A stretch of DNA of 64,000 nt from Microtetraspora niveoalba (GCF_001570405.1 NZ_BBYM01000030.1:1-64000); one strand, 5' to 3'; counted from the stretch's first letter, positions 25,744 to 35,593 are shown. Notes: a model not told the origin generated them from the letters alone. A program made the numbers and translations.

Positions 25744-28350
25744 TTGGCTTACGTGATGGGTTTCGAGCAAATCGACTCGACGAATGTCGCAGAGGTCGGC
25801 GGCAAGGGGATGCACCTGGGCGAGCTCTCGCGAATCGATGGCATCCGCGTGCCGGACGGCTTCTGCGTCACGACGGACGCCTTCCAGCGGGTCGTGGCCG
25901 AGGCGCCGTCGCTCGACGCTCAGCTTGACCCGCTGTCGCGCGTGAAACCAGACGACCGCGCGGCGATCCGCACCCTGAGCGCGGATATCCGCCGCGTCAT
26001 CGAAGGCGTCGCACTGCCCGACGATCTCGTGGCAGCGATCGGCGAATCGCTGGCCCGGCTCGGGGAGCAAGCCTCCTACGCGGTGCGTTCCAGCGCGACG
26101 GCCGAGGACCTGCCGACCGCGTCCTTCGCCGGCCAGCAGGACTCGTACCTGAACATCGTGGGCCCAGAGGCGATCCTTCGGCATGTCCGGCGGTGCTGGG
26201 CCTCGCTGTTCACCGAGCGGGCGGTGACCTACCGGTGCCGTAACGGCTTCGACCACCGGAAGGTACGGATGGCCGTGGTCGTACAGCGGATGGTGTTCCC
26301 GGACGCGGCCGGGATCCTGTTCACCGCGGACCCCGTGACCTCGAACCGGAAGATCGCCACCGTGGAAGCGGGCTGGGGGCTCGGCGAGGCGCTTGTCTCC
26401 GGTCTGGTCGCCGGGGACGTCTACACGGTGCGCGACGACCGGGTCGTCACCGCATCGGTCGCCACCAAGCCGCGGTTCCTCCGGGCGTCGCCGGAAGGCG
26501 GTACCCAGGACGCGCCGATCGAGCCGCAGCGGCAGACGCAGCCGGCGCTGACGGACGCACAAGTCGTGCGCCTGGTACGGCTGGGCCGGCGAATAGAAGC
26601 GCACTTCGGCCGGCCCCAGGACATCGAGTGGTGCCTGGTCGGCGACGACTTCCACATCGTCCAGAGCCGGCCGATCACCACCCTGTTCCCCGTCCCCGAG
26701 GCCGATGACCAGGAGAACCACGTCTACGTCTCCGTCGGTCACCAGCAGATGATGACCGACGCGATGAAGCCGCTGGGGCTCTCCGTGTGGCAGCTGACGA
26801 CCCCACGGCCGATGCACGAGGCGGGCGGACGGTTGTTCGTCGACGTGGCCCCCGTCCTGGGGACGCCCGCGGGTCGCGCGTACCTCCTCGGGACCCTGGG
26901 GAAGTCCGACCCGCTCATCCGGGACGCGCTGCAGACCGTCCTCGACCGCGGCGACTTCCTCCGCTCGCTTCCGGACGGAGGTTCTGGCGCCGCACCCGCC
27001 GGTGACCCACCCGCCCCGATCGAGACCGATCCGGCCGTCGTCACCCAGCTGATCCGACACAGTGAGGCGTCCGTCGCCACCCTGCAGCGCGAGATCCGGA
27101 CTCTGTCCGGACCGGCGCTGCTCGACTTCATCCTGGCCGACATCGCAGAGCTGAAGCGCATCCTGTTCTCTCCGCAGAGCCACCAGGTGATCATGGCGGG
27201 GATGGAGGCGACCTGGTGGCTCAATGACCACCTCGAGACCTGGCTGGGCGAGAAGAACGCGGCCGACGCGCTCACGCAATCCGTCCCCCACAACGTCACG
27301 TCGGAGATGGGGCTGGCGCTCCTCGACGTCGCGGACACCATCCGACCGCATGCGGACGTCGTGGCGTTCTTGCAGCGCGTCGCGGACGAAGGCCGGGAGG
27401 GCGACGACTTCCTGGACGAACTGGCCGGGCTGGCCGGCGGGCGGGAAGCACGTGACGCCATCCGGGGCTACCTCGACGAGTACGGCATGCGCTGCGCGGG
27501 CGAGATCGACATCACCAGAACGCGCTGGAGCGAGCATCCCGCCACGCTCGTGCCCGCCATCCTCGGCAACATCAAGAACTTCGAGCCGGGCGCCGGCAAG
27601 CGACGCTTCGATCAAGGACTCCAAGAGTCACGACGGAAGGAACAGGAACTGCTGACGCGACTGCGCGCCCTGCCCCACGGGGAGCAGAAGGCCGAGGAGA
27701 CCAAGCGGATGATCGACCGCGTCCGCACCTTCGCCGGATACCGGGAGTACCCCAAGTACGGCATGGTGAGCCGCTACTTCGTCTACAAGCAGGCGTTGCT
27801 GCGGGAAGCCGACCGCCTCGTCCGGTCCGGCACACTGCGCGAGAGAGAAGACATCTTCTTCCTCCGGTTCCAGGAGTTGCAGGAAGTCGTGCGCGCCAAC
27901 GACGTGGACGCCGAACTCATTCTGGAAAGGCGGGAGGCGTTCCGGTCGTACGAGACGCTCACACCGCCCCGGGTCCTCACGTCGGACGGCGAGGCCATCA
28001 CCGGCCGGTATCGGCGTGACGACGCCCCGCCCGGCGCGCTGGCCGGCCTCCCGGTCTCGGCCGGGACCGTCGAGGGTCGCGCCCGTGTCGTCATGGACAT
28101 GGCGCAGGCCGACCTTGAGGCGGGCGACATCCTGGTCACCGCCTACACCGACCCCAGCTGGACTCCCCTGTTCGTCGCCGCCGCCGGCCTGGTGACGGAG
28201 GTGGGCGGCCTCATGACGCACGGGGCGGTGATCGCGCGGGAGTACGGCCTGCCGGCCGTCGTGGGCGTGGAGCAGGCCACCCGGCTGATCCGGGACGGGC
28301 AGCGGATCCGCGTTCACGGAACCGACGGGTACGTCGAGATCCTCGCCTGA
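25744..28350 (+). CDS. rph: Rifamycin-inactivating phosphotransferase RPH
   Basis: RPH transfers the beta-phosphate of ATP to the C21 hydroxyl of rifamycins, destroying activity. The 868-residue product follows the Listeria-type enzyme throughout. It has an ATP-grasp domain (about 1-315; VGGKGMHLGELS, RSSATAEDLPTASFAGQQDS, GILFTADPVTSNRK), a rifamycin-binding domain (about 320-750; HQQMMTDAMKPLGLS) and a swivelling His domain with VGGLMTHGAVIAREYGLP, where His826 carries the phosphate. TTG 25744 is chosen because GGAG lies 8 bases before it and the N-terminus AYVMGFEQ matches the family. Generic PEP synthase is less likely. Confidence 0.93.
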   Translation: MAYVMGFEQIDSTNVAEVGGKGMHLGELSRIDGIRVPDGFCVTTDAFQRVVAEAPSLDAQLDPLSRVKPDDRAAIRTLSADIRRVIEGVALPDDLVAAIGESLARLGEQASYAVRSSATAEDLPTASFAGQQDSYLNIVGPEAILRHVRRCWASLFTERAVTYRCRNGFDHRKVRMAVVVQRMVFPDAAGILFTADPVTSNRKIATVEAGWGLGEALVSGLVAGDVYTVRDDRVVTASVATKPRFLRASPEGGTQDAPIEPQRQTQPALTDAQVVRLVRLGRRIEAHFGRPQDIEWCLVGDDFHIVQSRPITTLFPVPEADDQENHVYVSVGHQQMMTDAMKPLGLSVWQLTTPRPMHEAGGRLFVDVAPVLGTPAGRAYLLGTLGKSDPLIRDALQTVLDRGDFLRSLPDGGSGAAPAGDPPAPIETDPAVVTQLIRHSEASVATLQREIRTLSGPALLDFILADIAELKRILFSPQSHQVIMAGMEATWWLNDHLETWLGEKNAADALTQSVPHNVTSEMGLALLDVADTIRPHADVVAFLQRVADEGREGDDFLDELAGLAGGREARDAIRGYLDEYGMRCAGEIDITRTRWSEHPATLVPAILGNIKNFEPGAGKRRFDQGLQESRRKEQELLTRLRALPHGEQKAEETKRMIDRVRTFAGYREYPKYGMVSRYFVYKQALLREADRLVRSGTLREREDIFFLRFQELQEVVRANDVDAELILERREAFRSYETLTPPRVLTSDGEAITGRYRRDDAPPGALAGLPVSAGTVEGRARVVMDMAQADLEAGDILVTAYTDPSWTPLFVAAAGLVTEVGGLMTHGAVIAREYGLPAVVGVEQATRLIRDGQRIRVHGTDGYVEILA

Positions 28351-28439
28351 GCCGTAGCAGCGACACCTACAGCCGCCGCCTCGCCCGCATGCCCGATGCA
28401 TGCCGATACGGCCGGCGATCCCCGGGGGAGCCGAGCAGT

Positions 28440-28946
28440 TCAGTGGCAGCGGAGATCCCAGCCGGGACCGGTGCTGTCGAAGATCTCCACGACGAACGAC
28501 TCAGGCCAGCCACCCTCGAACCGGCTGGAGTACTTGGGGAAGTACACCGTCACGTAGGCGCGATCTCCATCGACACCGGGGATCTCGGCCTGTTCGTAGT
28601 AGCGCGTGATCTCCTCGTCCGAGAGCTGGGTCGTAAGCGAAAACCTGACAAGGTAGTCACAGTGGTTCCCGTTCCCGCGAAGCTGGACCGACCCTTGCCA
28701 GTCATGGTCCGCGAACTCCGTCGAGGGAGGCCGCGGATAGGCGTAGAACCGCTCGGCGAAGTCGTCCAGCCGCCCGTCATTGATCCACATCGGCATCTTG
28801 ACGAGGAGCAACACCAACAGCACCGGTACAGCCAGAGCGAGGAGGCACCCCTTCTCGGCATTCCTCGGGGAACCCTTCTCGGCATTCCTCGGGGAAGAGG
28901 GGTACCGAAGCAGATCTTGCGGATCAATGGGGGGATCGGCCTGCAT
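28440..28946 (-). CDS. Small membrane protein, unknown function
   Basis: The 168-residue protein has a short cytosolic head with the duplicated octapeptide SPRNAEKG, one membrane segment (CLLALAVPVLLVLLLVKM) and an extracytoplasmic domain of about 115 residues (DYLVRFSLTTQLSDEEITRY; YVTVYFPKYSSRFEGG). No family is recognised. It ends 89 bases from the rph stop, convergent with rph, and may share its context by chance. The octapeptide copy comes from a 24-bp DNA duplication. Confidence 0.75.
   Translation of the reverse strand: MQADPPIDPQDLLRYPSSPRNAEKGSPRNAEKGCLLALAVPVLLVLLLVKMPMWINDGRLDDFAERFYAYPRPPSTEFADHDWQGSVQLRGNGNHCDYLVRFSLTTQLSDEEITRYYEQAEIPGVDGDRAYVTVYFPKYSSRFEGGWPESFVVEIFDSTGPGWDLRCH
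28849..28896. repeat. 24-bp perfect tandem duplication within a gene
   Basis: Two identical 24-bp units (28849-28872 and 28873-28896) lie in frame inside the small membrane protein gene and duplicate its SPRNAEKG segment. This is a recent slippage-type duplication that preserves the reading frame. Confidence 0.9.
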
Positions 28947-29094
28947 GACACCTGCTCGTCCGGGATTAGGTCACGAGGTGGACATCTTCCAGCTCATGAA
29001 GATCACCAGGCAAGGCCGGGCTCGCGGCGGGCATCGCGCCTGCCGGAGGAAGGCGAGAACGGGTGGACGGCTCGGCGAAAACTAGACTTGCGCC

Positions 29095-32000
29095 ATGCCG
29101 ATCTACCTGAGCCTGCTCGACGGTGTGCGGTGGCGAGGGCAGTCGGTGGTCGGCGAGAGGGCCCAGACGCTGCTCGCAGCCCTCGCACTCGCCTGCCGGA
29201 CCGTGAACGCGGACCGGCTCGTCGCGGAGGTGTGGGGGGACGACGAACCGGCCAATCCGGCGAAAGCGCTGCAGGTCCTGGTGTCCCGGACCAGATCGGT
29301 CGTGGGGTCGGAGGCGCTGGTCACGGAAGGGGGCGGCTACCGGCTCGACGTTCCGCCCGACCGGGTCGACGCCGGCCGGCTGCACGAACTCGCGAGCCGG
29401 GCGCGGGCGCTGCTCGCCGAGAATCCGGCCGCGGCGGCCGCGGCGGCGGAGGAGGCGCTCGCGCTGGGCATCGGGGCGCTGCCACCCGAGGGCGGCGGCC
29501 CGCTGGCCGAGGTGCGCCGGCGCGCGGAACGCGACCTGGCCTCCGCGCGGCTCGTGCTCGCCCGGGCCCGAAGCCGGAGCGGCGACCACGGCCCCGCCCT
29601 GCCCGGCCTGGAGGAGGCCGTGCGCGTCCACCCCGAGGACGAGGGACTGCATGCCGACCTCCTGCGCAGCGAGGCGGCGGTACGCGGGACGGGCGCCGCG
29701 CTGGACCGCTTCGAGCGCTACCGGTCGGACCTGCGTGAGCGGATCGGCGCCGACGTCGGCCCGGAGCTGCGGCGGGTCCACCAGGAGCTGCTGGCCCTCG
29801 ACAGCCCGGTACGCGCCGGCGTGCGGTTCGACACGACCCCGCTGCTCGGCCGCGACGACGACCTCCGGCGGGTGCGGGCACTGCTCGCCGCCTCCCGGGT
29901 GGTCTCGATCCTCGGCCCGGGCGGGCTCGGCAAGACCCGGCTCGCCCATACCGTCGCCCGCGAGGCCCCGCAGCCGCTGGTGCACTTCGTCGAACTGGTC
30001 GGCGTGACCGCGCCCGAGGACCTGGTCGGCGAGGTCGGGTCGGCGCTCGGCGTCCGCGACTCGGTGACCGGACGCCGCACGCTCACCCCGCGGCAACGCG
30101 CCGACGTCCGCGCCCGGATCGCCCAGAAGCTCGACCTGGCCCCGACGCTGCTGGTGCTCGACAACTGCGAGCATCTGGTGGAGGCGGTCGCCGACCTGGT
30201 CGCCTATCTGGCCGCGACCACGCGGGAGCTGCGCGTCCTCACCACGACCCGCTCGCCGCTGGCGATCGCCGCCGAACGCGTCTACCCGCTGCCCCAGCTG
30301 GGTACCGGCGACGCCGTCGAGCTGTTCCGCGACCGCGCGACCGCGGCCCGGCCCGGCGTACGCCTCGACGAGGAGGGCGTACGCGCCGTCGTGGCCCGCC
30401 TGGACGGCCTGCCGCTCGCGATCGAACTGGCCGCCGCGAAGGTCAGGGTGATGTCGCCGGCCGAGATCGCCCGCAGGCTGGAGGACAGGTTCGCGCTGCT
30501 GCGCGGCGGCGACCGGAGCGCGCCTTCCCGGCACCAGACGCTGCTGGCGGTGATCGACTGGTCCTGGAACCTTCTCGGTGAGCGGCAGCGCCTGGCCTTG
30601 CGCCGCCTCTCGGCCTTCCCGGACGGCTTCGCCCTCGACGCGGCGGAGGAGGTTCTCGGTGGCGACGCTCTCGGCGACGTCGAGGAGCTCGTGGAGCAGT
30701 CCCTGCTCACCGTCGTGGAGACGGTCGACGGCGTCCGGTACCGAATGCTCGAAACGGTGCGCGAGTTCGGCCGGGTGCGGCTGGACTCGGCCGGCGAGAC
30801 CGCCGAGGCGCGGGCCGCCGTACGCGCGTGGGCCGTCGGTTACGCCGACCGGCACGGCGTTCGGCTGTACTCTCCGGAGCAGGTCGACGCGATGGACCGG
30901 CTGCGTTCGGAGGAGACGAACCTCGCCGACATCCTGCGCGAGGCCCTCGCCGACCCCGACCCGGAAGCGGTGGTCGTGCTGTTCTCCACTCTGGGCGGCT
31001 ACTGGACGATCCGCGGGGATCATCCGCGCGGCATCGTCCTCACCCCGGCCGTCACCGCCGCGCTGACCGACTGGACGCCGCCGCCCCGGCTCCTCGACCG
31101 GGCCCGGGTGGCCCTGAGCATGGCGCTGTTCAACACCCTCATGGTCTCCGCCGAAGAGATCGGGGGGCTGGCACGGATGTTGTCCGCGCTGGGCGCCGAC
31201 TCGGCGAACCCGGCCATCCGGGCGCTGGTGACCGCGCTGCTCACCACGGTGGCGAACCCCGAGACCGGCTTCGACACGCTGATCGCCGATCCCGACCCCA
31301 TGATCCGCCAGATCGCGCTGCACTGGCTGAGCCACGGCCTGGAGAACGCCGGCGACCCGGCCGGCGCGATCGAAGCGGCCCGGGCCGCCCTCCAGCTCGT
31401 CGGTGACGACGACGGTCCCTGGCGCCGGGCCGTGCTGCACACTCAGCTCGCCGGCCTGTACGCGCACCTCGGTGACTCGGCGTCGGCCTCCGGACACGCC
31501 ACCGAGGCGCTCCCGGTGCTCGAACGCCTCGGGGCGGTGGACGACGCCATCCAGCTCCGCGCCGCCCTCGCCATGGCGGCGCTCACCGAGGGGCGCCGCG
31601 ACGAGGCCGCACGGATGATCGACGACCTGGATTCTCTCGCCTCCCAGGGCACCTGCGGCGGGGTCCTGTCGGCCGCCGCCGGCAGAGCCCAGCTGGCCCT
31701 CGTCGACGGCGACATCGCCGAGGGTCTGCGGCGGCACCGCGAGACCGCCGAGGTGCTCCGGAACCTGCGCGTCCCCGGCACGCCGGACGGTTTCACACCG
31801 TGGACCATCCTGGGCGAGGTCATCGCGCTCTCGGCGTTCGCGCAGTACGGCGAGGGCGACGACGGCGCGGACTTCTTCGAGTCGCTGCGGACCAAGGTCC
31901 TGGTCATATTCGGTCCAGACCACACGTTCAGGGACTTCCCGGTGGTGGGGATGGTGCTCGCCGGGCTGGGCATCTGGGGCCTGCTGAAGGAGGCGCTGCC

Positions 32001-32205
32001 CGCCGAGGAGGCGGTCCGGCTGCTCGTGCTCGCCGACCGGTTCGCCTACAACCGGTTCACCCCGACGATGCAGTGGTCGGTGCTGTCCGCGCACGCCGAG
32101 CGGATCGCTCCCGGCGTGTTGTCGCGGATCGGGGCCGAATACGGCGAACGACGCGGCCCCGACCTGCTGGCCGAGGCCCGTACCGTCCTGGAGCGGGTGG
32201 GCTGA
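29095..32205 (+). CDS. SARP/AfsR-type regulator with BTAD and ATPase domains
   Basis: The 1036-residue protein has an N-terminal winged helix (about 5-90; ADRLVAEVWGDDEPANPAKA), a BTAD helical domain (about 95-240; HPEDEGLHADLLRSEAAVRG), an NB-ARC-like ATPase domain (Walker A GPGGLGKTR near residue 285, Walker B TLLVLDNCEHLVE) and a C-terminal helical TPR-like region. Such proteins activate secondary-metabolism or exporter genes. A TAGACT box 6 bases before the ATG suggests a leaderless mRNA. It converges on a DrrAB-like ABC exporter pair, a likely target though not proven. Confidence 0.92.
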   Translation: MPIYLSLLDGVRWRGQSVVGERAQTLLAALALACRTVNADRLVAEVWGDDEPANPAKALQVLVSRTRSVVGSEALVTEGGGYRLDVPPDRVDAGRLHELASRARALLAENPAAAAAAAEEALALGIGALPPEGGGPLAEVRRRAERDLASARLVLARARSRSGDHGPALPGLEEAVRVHPEDEGLHADLLRSEAAVRGTGAALDRFERYRSDLRERIGADVGPELRRVHQELLALDSPVRAGVRFDTTPLLGRDDDLRRVRALLAASRVVSILGPGGLGKTRLAHTVAREAPQPLVHFVELVGVTAPEDLVGEVGSALGVRDSVTGRRTLTPRQRADVRARIAQKLDLAPTLLVLDNCEHLVEAVADLVAYLAATTRELRVLTTTRSPLAIAAERVYPLPQLGTGDAVELFRDRATAARPGVRLDEEGVRAVVARLDGLPLAIELAAAKVRVMSPAEIARRLEDRFALLRGGDRSAPSRHQTLLAVIDWSWNLLGERQRLALRRLSAFPDGFALDAAEEVLGGDALGDVEELVEQSLLTVVETVDGVRYRMLETVREFGRVRLDSAGETAEARAAVRAWAVGYADRHGVRLYSPEQVDAMDRLRSEETNLADILREALADPDPEAVVVLFSTLGGYWTIRGDHPRGIVLTPAVTAALTDWTPPPRLLDRARVALSMALFNTLMVSAEEIGGLARMLSALGADSANPAIRALVTALLTTVANPETGFDTLIADPDPMIRQIALHWLSHGLENAGDPAGAIEAARAALQLVGDDDGPWRRAVLHTQLAGLYAHLGDSASASGHATEALPVLERLGAVDDAIQLRAALAMAALTEGRRDEAARMIDDLDSLASQGTCGGVLSAAAGRAQLALVDGDIAEGLRRHRETAEVLRNLRVPGTPDGFTPWTILGEVIALSAFAQYGEGDDGADFFESLRTKVLVIFGPDHTFRDFPVVGMVLAGLGIWGLLKEALPAEEAVRLLVLADRFAYNRFTPTMQWSVLSAHAERIAPGVLSRIGAEYGERRGPDLLAEARTVLERVG

Positions 32206-32211
32206 CACCCT

Positions 32212-33063
32212 CTACATCTTGCGGGAGTACGAGCGGACCGCCAGCGGAGCGAAGATCACGACGACGACCACGCAGCCGACGAGCGCCCAGCCGACCTCGG
32301 CCGTCACGGCCCCGTCGTTGAACAGGTCGCGCACCGCGGAGACGACGTGCGACACCGGGTTGACCTTCACGAACGCCTCCAGCCACCCGGGCAGCGTCTC
32401 GGCGGGGACGAAGGCGTTGGACAGGAAGGTGAGCGGGAACATGATCATCATCGAGATGCCCTGGACGCTCTGCGCGGAACGCGCCATCGTGCCCAGCCAG
32501 GTGAAGATCCACGCCAGCGACCAGCCTGAGATCACAGTGAGTGCCACACCGGCGACGCAGCCGAACACGCCGCCGCCGGGGCGGTAACCGATGGCCAGGC
32601 CGGTGACGAGCGTCAGCACCGACGCGATGCCGTAACGGATCAGGTCGGCGATCATCGGTCCGGCCAAGGGGGCGATCCTCGCGATCGGCAGGGACTTGAA
32701 GCGGTCGAACACCCCCTTGTCCATGTCTTCGCGCAACTGCACACCGGTCGCCATGCAGACGGTCAGGGCCGTCTGGGCGAGGATGCCGGGGATCAGTACC
32801 GGGAGGTAGTCCGACACGCTGCCGGAGATCGCGCCGCCGAAGATGAACGCGAACATCGCGGTGAACAGCAGGGGCTGGATGAGGACGTCGAAGAACTGCT
32901 CGGGCTTGCGGCGCATCTTCTTCAGGGCTCGCCGTGCCATCGCCAGGATCTGGACCCAGGTCTCCTGAACGGAGCTGTGGGACGTGGTGCGGGCGACCGC
33001 GGCGGACGGGTCGACGCGCCGAGGGGTGGGGGTGGTCGCGGTCATGGTGCTCGTCGTGGTCAT
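32212..33063 (-). CDS. ABC-2 type exporter permease (DrrB-like)
   Basis: The 283-residue membrane protein has six hydrophobic segments, with an extended Thr-rich N-terminus and the family motif RKPEQFFDVLIQPLLFTAMF. It forms the channel of a daunorubicin-type ABC exporter with the ATPase encoded just upstream, from which it starts with a 4-base overlap. The substrate may be a drug or lipid. It ends 6 bases from the convergent regulator gene. Confidence 0.92.
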   Translation of the reverse strand: MTTTSTMTATTPTPRRVDPSAAVARTTSHSSVQETWVQILAMARRALKKMRRKPEQFFDVLIQPLLFTAMFAFIFGGAISGSVSDYLPVLIPGILAQTALTVCMATGVQLREDMDKGVFDRFKSLPIARIAPLAGPMIADLIRYGIASVLTLVTGLAIGYRPGGGVFGCVAGVALTVISGWSLAWIFTWLGTMARSAQSVQGISMMIMFPLTFLSNAFVPAETLPGWLEAFVKVNPVSHVVSAVRDLFNDGAVTAEVGWALVGCVVVVVIFAPLAVRSYSRKM

Positions 33064-34031
33064 CGGGCCGCCTCCATCTGGGGTTCGTCGTCGGCGCCGT
33101 GGCCGGTCAGCGCCAGGAAGACCTCGTCCAGCGTCGGTTTGGCGACGCTCACCGAGGAGATGCCGAGGCCTGCTTCCCGCAGGCCGATCAGGACGTCCGC
33201 GGCCCGGTTGGGGTCGGGGAGGGGGATGTTCATGCGTCCTGATTCCGGAGTCAGGACCGGCTCCTCGCCCAGCAGCCGGCGGACGACGTTCGCGGCTAGG
33301 GCGATGTCGGAGCCGTCGGCGAGGCTGAGCTGCAGGGTCGAGTCGCCGACCTGGGTCTTCAGGGCGTCGGGGGTGTCCTCGGCGACCTTCCGGCCTCGGT
33401 CGATCACGGCTACGCGGTCGGCCAGCTGGTCGGCCTCGTCCAGGTACTGGGTGGTGAGGAGGATCGTGGAGCCGTCGGTGACCAGCTCGCGGATGGTGTC
33501 CCACATCTGGCCCCGGGTTCTCGGATCGAGGCCGGTCGTGGGCTCATCCAGGAAGATCAGGGGTGGGCGGGTGATCAGGCTTGACGCGAGGTCCAGGCGG
33601 CGGCGCATGCCACCGCTGAACTGGGACAGGGGACGGTCGGCCGCCTCCTGGAGGCCGAAGCGTTCGAGCAACTCACCGGCGATGGTCTTGGCCCGGGTGC
33701 CGGGCAGGCCCTGTAGACGGGCGAACAACCAGAGGTTCTCCCGGGCGGTCAGGTCCTCGTCCACCGAGGCGTACTGGCCGGTGACGCCCACCAGCTGCCG
33801 GATGCGGTGGGGTTCCCGCCGGACGTCGACACCGAAGATCTCCGCGTGGCCGCCGTCGATCGGGAGCAGGGTGGCGAGCATCCGGAGCGTGGTGGTCTTA
33901 CCCGCTCCGTTGGGGCCCAGGACTCCGAAGATCTCGCCTTGCCGTACGTGAAGGTCGATTCCGTCCACGGCCCGGAAGTCTCCGAAGTCCTTGACCAGAC
34001 TCTCGGCCCGGACGGCACTGAGGTCCGCCAT
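33060..34031 (-). CDS. ABC exporter ATPase (DrrA-like)
   Basis: A 323-residue ATPase with Walker A GPNGAGKTTTLRML, signature motif QFSGGMRRRLDLASSL, Walker B PLIFLDEPTTGLDPRTR and the extended C-terminal domain (about 230-323) typical of DrrA drug-export ATPases. It powers the permease downstream, with which it overlaps by 4 bases. The 184-base gap before the universal stress gene has no gene and holds the operon promoter. Confidence 0.94.
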   Translation of the reverse strand: MADLSAVRAESLVKDFGDFRAVDGIDLHVRQGEIFGVLGPNGAGKTTTLRMLATLLPIDGGHAEIFGVDVRREPHRIRQLVGVTGQYASVDEDLTARENLWLFARLQGLPGTRAKTIAGELLERFGLQEAADRPLSQFSGGMRRRLDLASSLITRPPLIFLDEPTTGLDPRTRGQMWDTIRELVTDGSTILLTTQYLDEADQLADRVAVIDRGRKVAEDTPDALKTQVGDSTLQLSLADGSDIALAANVVRRLLGEEPVLTPESGRMNIPLPDPNRAADVLIGLREAGLGISSVSVAKPTLDEVFLALTGHGADDEPQMEAAR

Positions 34032-34215
34032 GACGCGTCTCCTCTCTCCGCCGGGTACCTCCCGGCGTCCGAGGAGAGCTTCCGCGTTGTCGGCTTCATC
34101 GCGGCTTCACGGTGGCTTCACCTCTGACCTGCCGGTTTCACCGGCTCCGATGTCCTCCTCCTCTCCTACGGCATGATCGCTGCACTGCCTATCCTCCCGT
34201 GACGTGCCGGATGGC

Positions 34216-35073
34216 TCAGCGGCGGACGACGGCGACCGGGCCGCGCGCGTGGTGGACGACCGCGTGGGCGACGGATCCCAGGCCGAGCAGGGCGCGGCCT
34301 CCGCGGTGCGCCCCCACGATCGTCAGGTCGTGGTCCGCCGACGCGTCGATCAGGGCCTTGGCCGGATGCCCGTACACGACCTCGCGGATCAGCCGGACGT
34401 CGGGGAACTCGTCCGGCCATCCTGCGACGCTCTCGGCCAGGAGGACCTCCTCCTCCCTCCCCACGGCCTCGATGTCGAACGGGAGAAGCGCTTCGTCCGG
34501 CCCGGTACTGGTGGGGCGCGTCCAGGCGTGCAGGACGCACAGCTCGGCGCCGCGCAGGTCGGCCTCCCTGAAGGCGAAGTCCAGCACGTGCTCCTGGTCG
34601 GGCCTGCCCGTGACGCCGACGACGATCCGTCCGGCGAGGTGGGCGCGCGGGTCACGGACCACGACGGCGGGGCACGGCGCCCGCGAGGTGACGTACCGGC
34701 TCACCGATCCGAGCAGCAGCTCGGCGAACCCGCCGTGTCCCCTGCTGCCGACGACGACGAGTTGCGCCCCTTCCGCCGCGGCGACGAGCGCCTCCTGCGG
34801 CCCTTCCTCAACGACCTCGGTGCTGACCTGCACGTCCGGATGGCCTGCCCGGGTGCGGTTGGCCGCCTCCTGCAGCATCTCCTGGACGGTCTCGATCTCC
34901 GCGGAGATCCAGGCATCCGGTTGCGGGACCAGCGGGACGAAGTGCGCCCATCGCGGCTCCGCGTGCACGATCCGGACCGGTGCGCCGCGTAACTGGGCCT
35001 CGTCCCCCGCCCACCCGGCCGCCTCCAGCGAGCCCCGTGATCCGTCGACACCGACGACGATCGGTCGCACCAT
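34216..35073 (-). CDS. Tandem-domain universal stress protein
   Basis: This 285-residue protein has two Usp domains in tandem (1-140 and 148-285). The first has the ATP-binding motif VVGSRGHGGFAELLLGSVSR and the second has VGAHRGGRALLGLGSVAH. Tandem Usp proteins in actinobacteria respond to hypoxia, starvation or redox shifts, often with dormancy genes. The gene faces away from the hydrogenase-protease remnant and GH65 gene, with a 258-base divergent region (35074-35331) in which I see no clear operator. Confidence 0.93.
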   Translation of the reverse strand: MVRPIVVGVDGSRGSLEAAGWAGDEAQLRGAPVRIVHAEPRWAHFVPLVPQPDAWISAEIETVQEMLQEAANRTRAGHPDVQVSTEVVEEGPQEALVAAAEGAQLVVVGSRGHGGFAELLLGSVSRYVTSRAPCPAVVVRDPRAHLAGRIVVGVTGRPDQEHVLDFAFREADLRGAELCVLHAWTRPTSTGPDEALLPFDIEAVGREEEVLLAESVAGWPDEFPDVRLIREVVYGHPAKALIDASADHDLTIVGAHRGGRALLGLGSVAHAVVHHARGPVAVVRR

Positions 35074-35331
35074 GGGCCCTCACGCCTCCCCCTTGGTCGC
35101 GGGTCTGACCGCCGGGACCCGAGGCCGACCCGTCGCCGGTCGGCGGGCCGACGCCCTGGGCGCAGTACGTTCTTCCGCCCCTTCCCCCGGCGATCGCCCC
35201 TAATCGGACACGCGCCGTACGGGATGCCCTGCATCCGCTCCGGGCCGTGAGCGCGATCCCGCCATTTCCCGCCTTTTCGTGACATAGATCTGGATTTCGG
35301 ACAAATTACGGCTCGCTTCGGCGATATCAGC

Positions 35332-35547
35332 GTGTACAGGGGCATCACCCCAACTGACGGACGCAGCTCACGCGCCCTCGGGCCGGCGGACGCGATCGTG
35401 CTCGGGGAGGCCCTCGACCGGCTCCCGGACGAGCTGCTCGTCTTCGGGATCGAAGGCGGCGACTTCGGGCTCCACGCACCCGTCACCCCACCGGTCCGTG
35501 CGGCGATCCGCGAGACGGCCGACGCCATACGGCTGCGGCTCGGCTGA
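35332..35547 (+). pseudogene. [NiFe]-hydrogenase maturation protease remnant (C-terminus)
   Basis: The 71-residue frame has LPDELLVFGIEGGDFGLHAP, the conserved C-terminal segment of the HycI/HupD protease that trims the hydrogenase large subunit. The N-terminal half with the nickel-binding Glu/Asp and the GxGN signature is missing, and no hydrogenase genes are nearby. It is therefore a fragment rather than an enzyme. It may be the last trace of a hydrogenase locus near the stress genes. Confidence 0.6.
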
Positions 35548-35593
35548 ACCGGGTGGATCGAGACGCGATCACGGCGGCCGGAGAGGAGCGGCG

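Noticed and set aside
25648-27624. Long minus-strand open frame of 658 codons opposite rph
   Set aside because: It is antisense to a gene with full family match; high GC keeps the opposite strand open. It has no ribosome site or recognisable domain.
28966-32208. Minus-strand open frame of 1080 codons opposite the SARP regulator
   Set aside because: The same GC effect applies. The plus strand has BTAD, Walker A and Walker B motifs, while the antisense product is Gly/Arg/Gln-rich with no domain.
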